A stretch of DNA of 8,951 bases from contig USSH01000082.1 of the NCBI GenBank assembly GCA_900557435.1, positions 1-8,951 of the forward strand. The letters run 5' to 3'. Below the pieces are notes generated by a model. It saw only the letters and a program-made list of their open reading frames with translations, did not search any database and was not told the DNA's origin. Of this stretch, positions 6,717-8,951 are shown piece by piece. Positions within the stretch are counted from its first letter, which is position 1, and every line of letters begins with the position of its first letter. The translations under genes and the position numbers were made by a program. Source of the stretch: an uncultured Coprococcus sp. (GTDB lineage Bacteria; Bacillota; Clostridia; Lachnospirales; Lachnospiraceae).

Positions 6717-7273
6717 ACAGAGATACCTTCTTTCTCTAACAATTTTTTAAGTTCGTTCCTTGAACGAAATAATGACATCTTGATTTTGCTCTCGCTCATA
6801 TCATATTCCGTTGCAATTTCTTTAATGGGCGATAAGTACCAATATCTTCTCATAAAGATTTTTCGCTGTTCTAATGACAGGGAAGAAAGAAAGCGGTTGA
6901 GAATATCCGTTAGAGCAATTTCTTCAACAATGTTTTCTGTACTATCCAACGATGGTATGCACTCTTGTATTTCATCAAAAATCAATGGCATTTGCCCGCC
7001 ATTACGTTTCTTTGCATTGAGCAGTTCGTACCTGTCCAAAGATAAGTTGCGAGTAATCTTCCCTAAAAAAGTTTTTAGGACAGATGGACGGTTAGGCGGT
7101 ATGCTGTTCCAAGCTCTTAAATAAGTATCATTTACACATTCCTCGCTGTCTTCGTCATTGTGAAGAATATTAAAGGCTATGTATCTGCAATACTTTCCGT
7201 ATTTTTTTGAAGTTTCGGATATAGCAGCTTCGGAGCGCTCCCAATATAAATCTAATATCTGCTTATCATCCAT
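6713..7273 (-). CDS. ECF-type RNA polymerase sigma factor
   Basis: This 186-residue protein has the compact two-domain layout of extracytoplasmic-function sigma factors. Region 2 is at about 22-85, with the -10-recognition segment DSEECVNDTYLRAWNSIPP (42-60). Region 4 is at about 130-178, with LSLEQRKIFMRRYWYLSPIKEIA followed by the helix-turn-helix MSESKIKMSLFRSRNELKKLL. The ATG at 7273 has an excellent GGAGGAG just upstream. The gene overlaps its membrane partner by ATGA. A promoter with a CGTC-type -10 upstream suggests that it activates its own operon. The signal it responds to cannot be told from this sequence. Confidence 0.93.
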   Translation of the reverse strand: MDDKQILDLYWERSEAAISETSKKYGKYCRYIAFNILHNDEDSEECVNDTYLRAWNSIPPNRPSVLKTFLGKITRNLSLDRYELLNAKKRNGGQMPLIFDEIQECIPSLDSTENIVEEIALTDILNRFLSSLSLEQRKIFMRRYWYLSPIKEIATEYDMSESKIKMSLFRSRNELKKLLEKEGISV

Positions 7274-7316
7274 AAGCTTCTCCTCCTTCCCCTTGTATTA
7301 AGGTCTTTCACCCTAA

Positions 7317-7344
7317 TAGACGAGAAAAATGTGTCAAGCGTCAC
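7317..7344 (-). promoter_or_regulatory. Candidate ECF-type autoregulatory promoter of the sigma operon
   Basis: Reading leftwards, GTGAC (complement of 7340-7344) and CGTCTA (complement of 7317-7322) place a TGAC -35 core and a CGTC -10 core 17 bases apart, the arrangement typical of ECF promoters. A TTGACA on the same strand (complement of 7332-7337) has no good sigma-A -10 at 16-18 bases. The leader to the ATG at 7273 would be about 35-40 bases. Confidence 0.5.
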
Positions 7345-7460
7345 TTAAATTCAAAAAATATTTATTCAAAGATTAGCTTTCATTTTTTGAAAGAATATAA
7401 TAAAACAGCAAAAGACATACACCAACAAGTCTCTTAATATTCAATGCGGAAAATTACAAT

Positions 7461-7691
7461 TCATACAATCTTTTTGAAATCAATTTTATCCCTCATTTTT
7501 TCATGCTTTTCCTTTGGCTTAGATAAGGGAACACAATACTTATGTTCATTACAAATAACAAGCACTCCAAGAAAATGTCGCTCGTCCTTACCAATCTGAG
7601 GAGATACCGATAAAACTCTGTCATCTATATTATGTAAGTTTCTGATGTATTTCATATCAATACGATATACTTCTAATGGTGCTTGAATCAT
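7461..7691 (-). pseudogene. Truncated ToxN/AbiQ-family endoribonuclease toxin (type III toxin-antitoxin), N-terminal fragment
   Basis: The 76-residue frame matches the start of ToxN/AbiQ/CptN toxins: a Y-x-[IV]-DMKYIRNLH opening, IDDRV, an FLGVLVICNEHKYCVPLS strand segment, then KPKEKHEKMRDKIDFKKIV. The family motif '[YF]-(A/V/I)-PL(T/S)-x-PK-x-KH' is clearly present. Intact family members are about 160-200 residues, so more than half is missing: a TGA follows KKIV, and the roughly 120 bases beyond it hold no convincing remaining toxin frame. Toxins of this family cut RNA and are held in check by a repeat RNA encoded just upstream. The hairpin and 36-base repeats upstream support this reading. 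A genuine short protein is the less likely alternative. The ATG at 7691 has only a weak GAAG site. Confidence 0.75.
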
Positions 7692-7711
7692 TCATTTCTT
7701 CTTTAAAATAT

Positions 7712-7741
7712 TTCAAGGACTATGTTTCCATAGTCCTTGAA
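7712..7741 (-). terminator. Terminator-like hairpin between the repeat RNA and the toxin fragment
   Basis: A perfect 13-bp stem, TTCAAGGACTATG with its complement, encloses a GAAA tetraloop on the leftward strand and is followed by AATATTTT. A partial terminator in this position, 20 bases before the toxin start, is a hallmark of type III toxin-antitoxin operons, where it sets the ratio of antitoxin RNA to toxin message. Confidence 0.75.
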
Positions 7742-7800
7742 TGTAGTGTCACCGTAGCGACCCTAACGCTTTTTGAACGTCCACTTATCGGCAGGACCCT
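7729..7800 (-). ncRNA. Candidate type III antitoxin RNA (ToxI/CptI-like), two degenerate 36-base repeats
   Basis: Reading leftwards, AGGGTC occurs at 7800 and again exactly 36 bases later at 7764. The two 36-base units agree at 19 of 36 positions by my count, including AGGGTC, the central CG-T-A, and AC-TTCAA near the end. The second unit runs into the terminator stem. Type III antitoxins are tandem repeats of about 34-45 bases placed between a promoter and a terminator upstream of the toxin, which is exactly this arrangement. Two poorly conserved units next to a truncated toxin suggest decay. Pseudoknot folding was not tested. Confidence 0.5.
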
Positions 7801-7808
7801 CCTTCAAT

Positions 7809-7839
7809 ATTATTGAACCAAATGCCATTCTTTTGTCAA
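7809..7839 (-). promoter_or_regulatory. Candidate promoter of the repeat RNA
   Basis: A perfect TTGACA (complement of 7834-7839) is followed after 19 bases by AATAAT (complement of 7809-7814). The spacing is longer than ideal. The -10 lies in the short palindrome TTCAAT-ATT-ATTGAA (7803-7817). It would start transcription just before the first 36-base repeat. Confidence 0.45.
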
Positions 7840-7902
7840 TGAATTTCTAAAAATTCATAATCTTTTTATATTTAGCACAAATCATTTTTCAGCCTCGTAG
7901 AG

Positions 7903-7951
7903 CGAAATACACCCACCGCACAAATCTTCGATTTGTACTCTGTGTATTTCG
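7903..7951. terminator. Nested hairpin downstream of the DUF3021-like gene
   Basis: An outer 10-bp stem, CGAAATACAC (7903-7912) with GTGTATTTCG (7942-7951), encloses an inner 7-bp stem, ACAAATC (7920-7926) with GATTTGT (7930-7936) and a TTC loop. It sits 1 base past the DUF3021-like stop, in the right place to end the leftward LytTR operon, though no U-tract follows immediately. It may also be a dispersed repeat. Confidence 0.5.
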
Positions 7952-7952
7952 A

Positions 7953-8408
7953 CTAATTATTCTTTTGAATGCCTTCTTTTATCTTATAAATACGTATCTT
8001 CCAAATCAAATATTGTACTATCCAAACTACAACAAATATTGCAACAAAAATAGCAAAATAGCTTAATACACCTTTAACAGAATGCTCCATCCATTCGCAA
8101 ATATATGCAACTGTCATCATAAGTACAGATACAATTCCAAAATAAATGCTTGTTTGTTTTAATAAACTCCACTTATCTATTTCCCAGATAACAGATGCTC
8201 CTGCAAATCCTGCTCCAAGAACGGCACTTAAAACAGTCTGTATGATAATCGCTGTTACCTCATTGCCAAATCGTTCAATCAAACTCGGAACACATGAATA
8301 GTAACTACCATCACCGATTGCAAGTGAAATTCCAATTGTAATCAAATAACTAATTACAATTCCACCCAATAATCCAACAAATATTCTAGAAAATAATTCT
8401 TTTTTCAT
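7953..8408 (-). CDS. DUF3021-like four-helix membrane protein paired with a LytTR regulator
   Basis: This 151-residue protein has four predicted membrane helices at about 7-30, 50-74, 84-106 and 113-137, and a basic C-terminal tail. The size, topology and position directly after a LytTR gene fit the DUF3021 family. In streptococcal LytTR regulatory systems the membrane protein encoded next to the LytTR regulator restrains it; the same role here is inferred by analogy. The ATG at 8408 has GAGGTG upstream, within the 11-base gap after the LytTR stop, so the two are one operon. No enzymatic motif is visible. Confidence 0.8.
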   Translation of the reverse strand: MKKELFSRIFVGLLGGIVISYLITIGISLAIGDGSYYSCVPSLIERFGNEVTAIIIQTVLSAVLGAGFAGASVIWEIDKWSLLKQTSIYFGIVSVLMMTVAYICEWMEHSVKGVLSYFAIFVAIFVVVWIVQYLIWKIRIYKIKEGIQKNN

Positions 8409-8419
8409 TTTTAGTCACC

Positions 8420-8866
8420 TCATAATCCTAATACTTTTTTGATCTTTGAAACATATCTTCTGGAAACATAACTTACAGTCCCATTCGATAATTCCATACA
8501 AATTGTTCCTACAAAGCTTAAATCAAGGCTTTTAACCTTCTTAAGATTCACAATTTCTGAATTTGATATCCTTACAAACTTACTGTTATCCAATCTTTCT
8601 TCCGCTTCATATAGTCTCAATCTAATTTGATACGTACCATTGTCAGTTTGGGTAAAAACCTTACTGTCTTCTGCATAAATCTTTACTATGTGATCCGGAT
8701 CTAATAGTTCGACCTTATCCTCTCTGATACCGGAAATAATTGTTGGAGCATCATCTAATCTGCTTACAAAATCAACAACTCTGTTAACTTCTTCCGTCAT
8801 CTGTGCTGTTGTAATCATAATTTCAGGTTCTTTAGCTTCCGCATCGATATTAATATTCAGTTTCAT
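8420..8866 (-). CDS. LytTR-domain DNA-binding transcriptional regulator
   Basis: This 148-residue protein has an N-terminal segment of about 50 residues without a receiver domain, followed by a LytTR DNA-binding domain at about 55-147. The domain is recognised from IVKIYAEDSKVF, the YEAEERLDNSKFVRISNSEIVNL core (FxRIxxSxIVNL signature) and the C-terminal VSRRYVSKIKKVL. Lacking a phosphoacceptor domain, it is not a classical response regulator; control by its membrane neighbour is likelier. The ATG at 8866 has a strong AAAGGAGG. LytTR proteins often bind direct repeats upstream of their own operon, but none is certain in the 85 bases that remain here. Confidence 0.92.
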   Translation of the reverse strand: MKLNINIDAEAKEPEIMITTAQMTEEVNRVVDFVSRLDDAPTIISGIREDKVELLDPDHIVKIYAEDSKVFTQTDNGTYQIRLRLYEAEERLDNSKFVRISNSEIVNLKKVKSLDLSFVGTICMELSNGTVSYVSRRYVSKIKKVLGL

Positions 8867-8951
8867 GATTTTCCTCCTTTCTTGCTTTATAGTATATCTG
8901 AATTAGGATTATTATCTATACTTTATCAATAGGTGGTCATTTTTTCTACCT
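8867..8951 (-). promoter_or_regulatory. Upstream region of the LytTR operon, weak promoter signals
   Basis: A TATACT -10 candidate (complement of 8891-8896) lies 24 bases before the LytTR start. No good -35 is found 16-18 bases upstream, which fits an activator-dependent promoter. At the window edge AGGTGG (8931-8936) and CTACCT (8946-8951) form an imperfect dyad that could be an operator. The evidence is thin. Confidence 0.25.

Noticed and set aside
7377..7393. Hairpin CTTTCA-TTTTT-TGAAAG between the sigma promoter and the toxin fragment
   Set aside because: It is only 6 bp, AT-rich, and has no clear U-tract placement; too weak to call a terminator.
7362..7460. Possible remains of the toxin C-terminal half in other frames
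   Set aside because: Short stretches such as LNIKRL can be read in shifted frames, but they are too short to tell from chance.
7729..7800. CRISPR array
   Set aside because: Only two adjoining degenerate units with no spacers and no cas genes; the type III antitoxin layout explains them better.

Overview
The window looks like a chromosomal segment of a gut-type member of the Firmicutes, most likely Lachnospiraceae or a close clostridial relative. The grounds are moderate-to-low GC, strong AGGAGG-type ribosome binding sites, a clostridial ECF sigma/membrane-partner pair, a LytTR/DUF3021 pair and a CptN-like ToxN fragment. This assignment comes from recognising gene families, not from a search.

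Positions 1-5939 form a molybdenum-enzyme island built from two divergent operons. Leftwards from about 1523 run the three subunits of a xanthine dehydrogenase/aldehyde oxidase family enzyme: FAD subunit, 2Fe-2S subunit and the N-terminus of the molybdopterin subunit, which leaves the window. Rightwards from about 1605 run a binding lipoprotein, a FecCD-type permease and an ATPase (a siderophore/B12-type importer, here inferred to carry molybdate or tungstate), then a one-domain ModE-like regulator, then a fusion of a THEP1-like P-loop NTPase to a MocA-like molybdopterin nucleotidyltransferase. Stops and starts overlap at every junction except the 12-base gap before the molybdopterin subunit gene. 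The system would import the metal, sense it, finish the dinucleotide cofactor and supply it to the hydroxylase. The two operons appear to start from face-to-face promoters that overlap almost completely and contain dyads.

Positions 5939-6020 are a perfect 36-bp inverted repeat with a 10-base loop, REP/BIME-like, filling the space between convergent genes.

Positions 6024-7343 hold a leftward ECF sigma factor gene and its overlapping membrane partner (probable anti-sigma), preceded by a plausible ECF-type promoter with a CGTC -10 element.

Positions 7461-7839 hold what looks like the remains of a type III toxin-antitoxin locus: a TTGACA promoter, two degenerate 36-base repeats, a GAAA-loop terminator hairpin and a 76-codon N-terminal fragment of a ToxN/AbiQ-family toxin. 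This is the most interesting small element in the window.

Positions 7903-8951 hold a nested hairpin, a DUF3021-like four-helix membrane protein and a LytTR-domain regulator, in a leftward two-gene operon.
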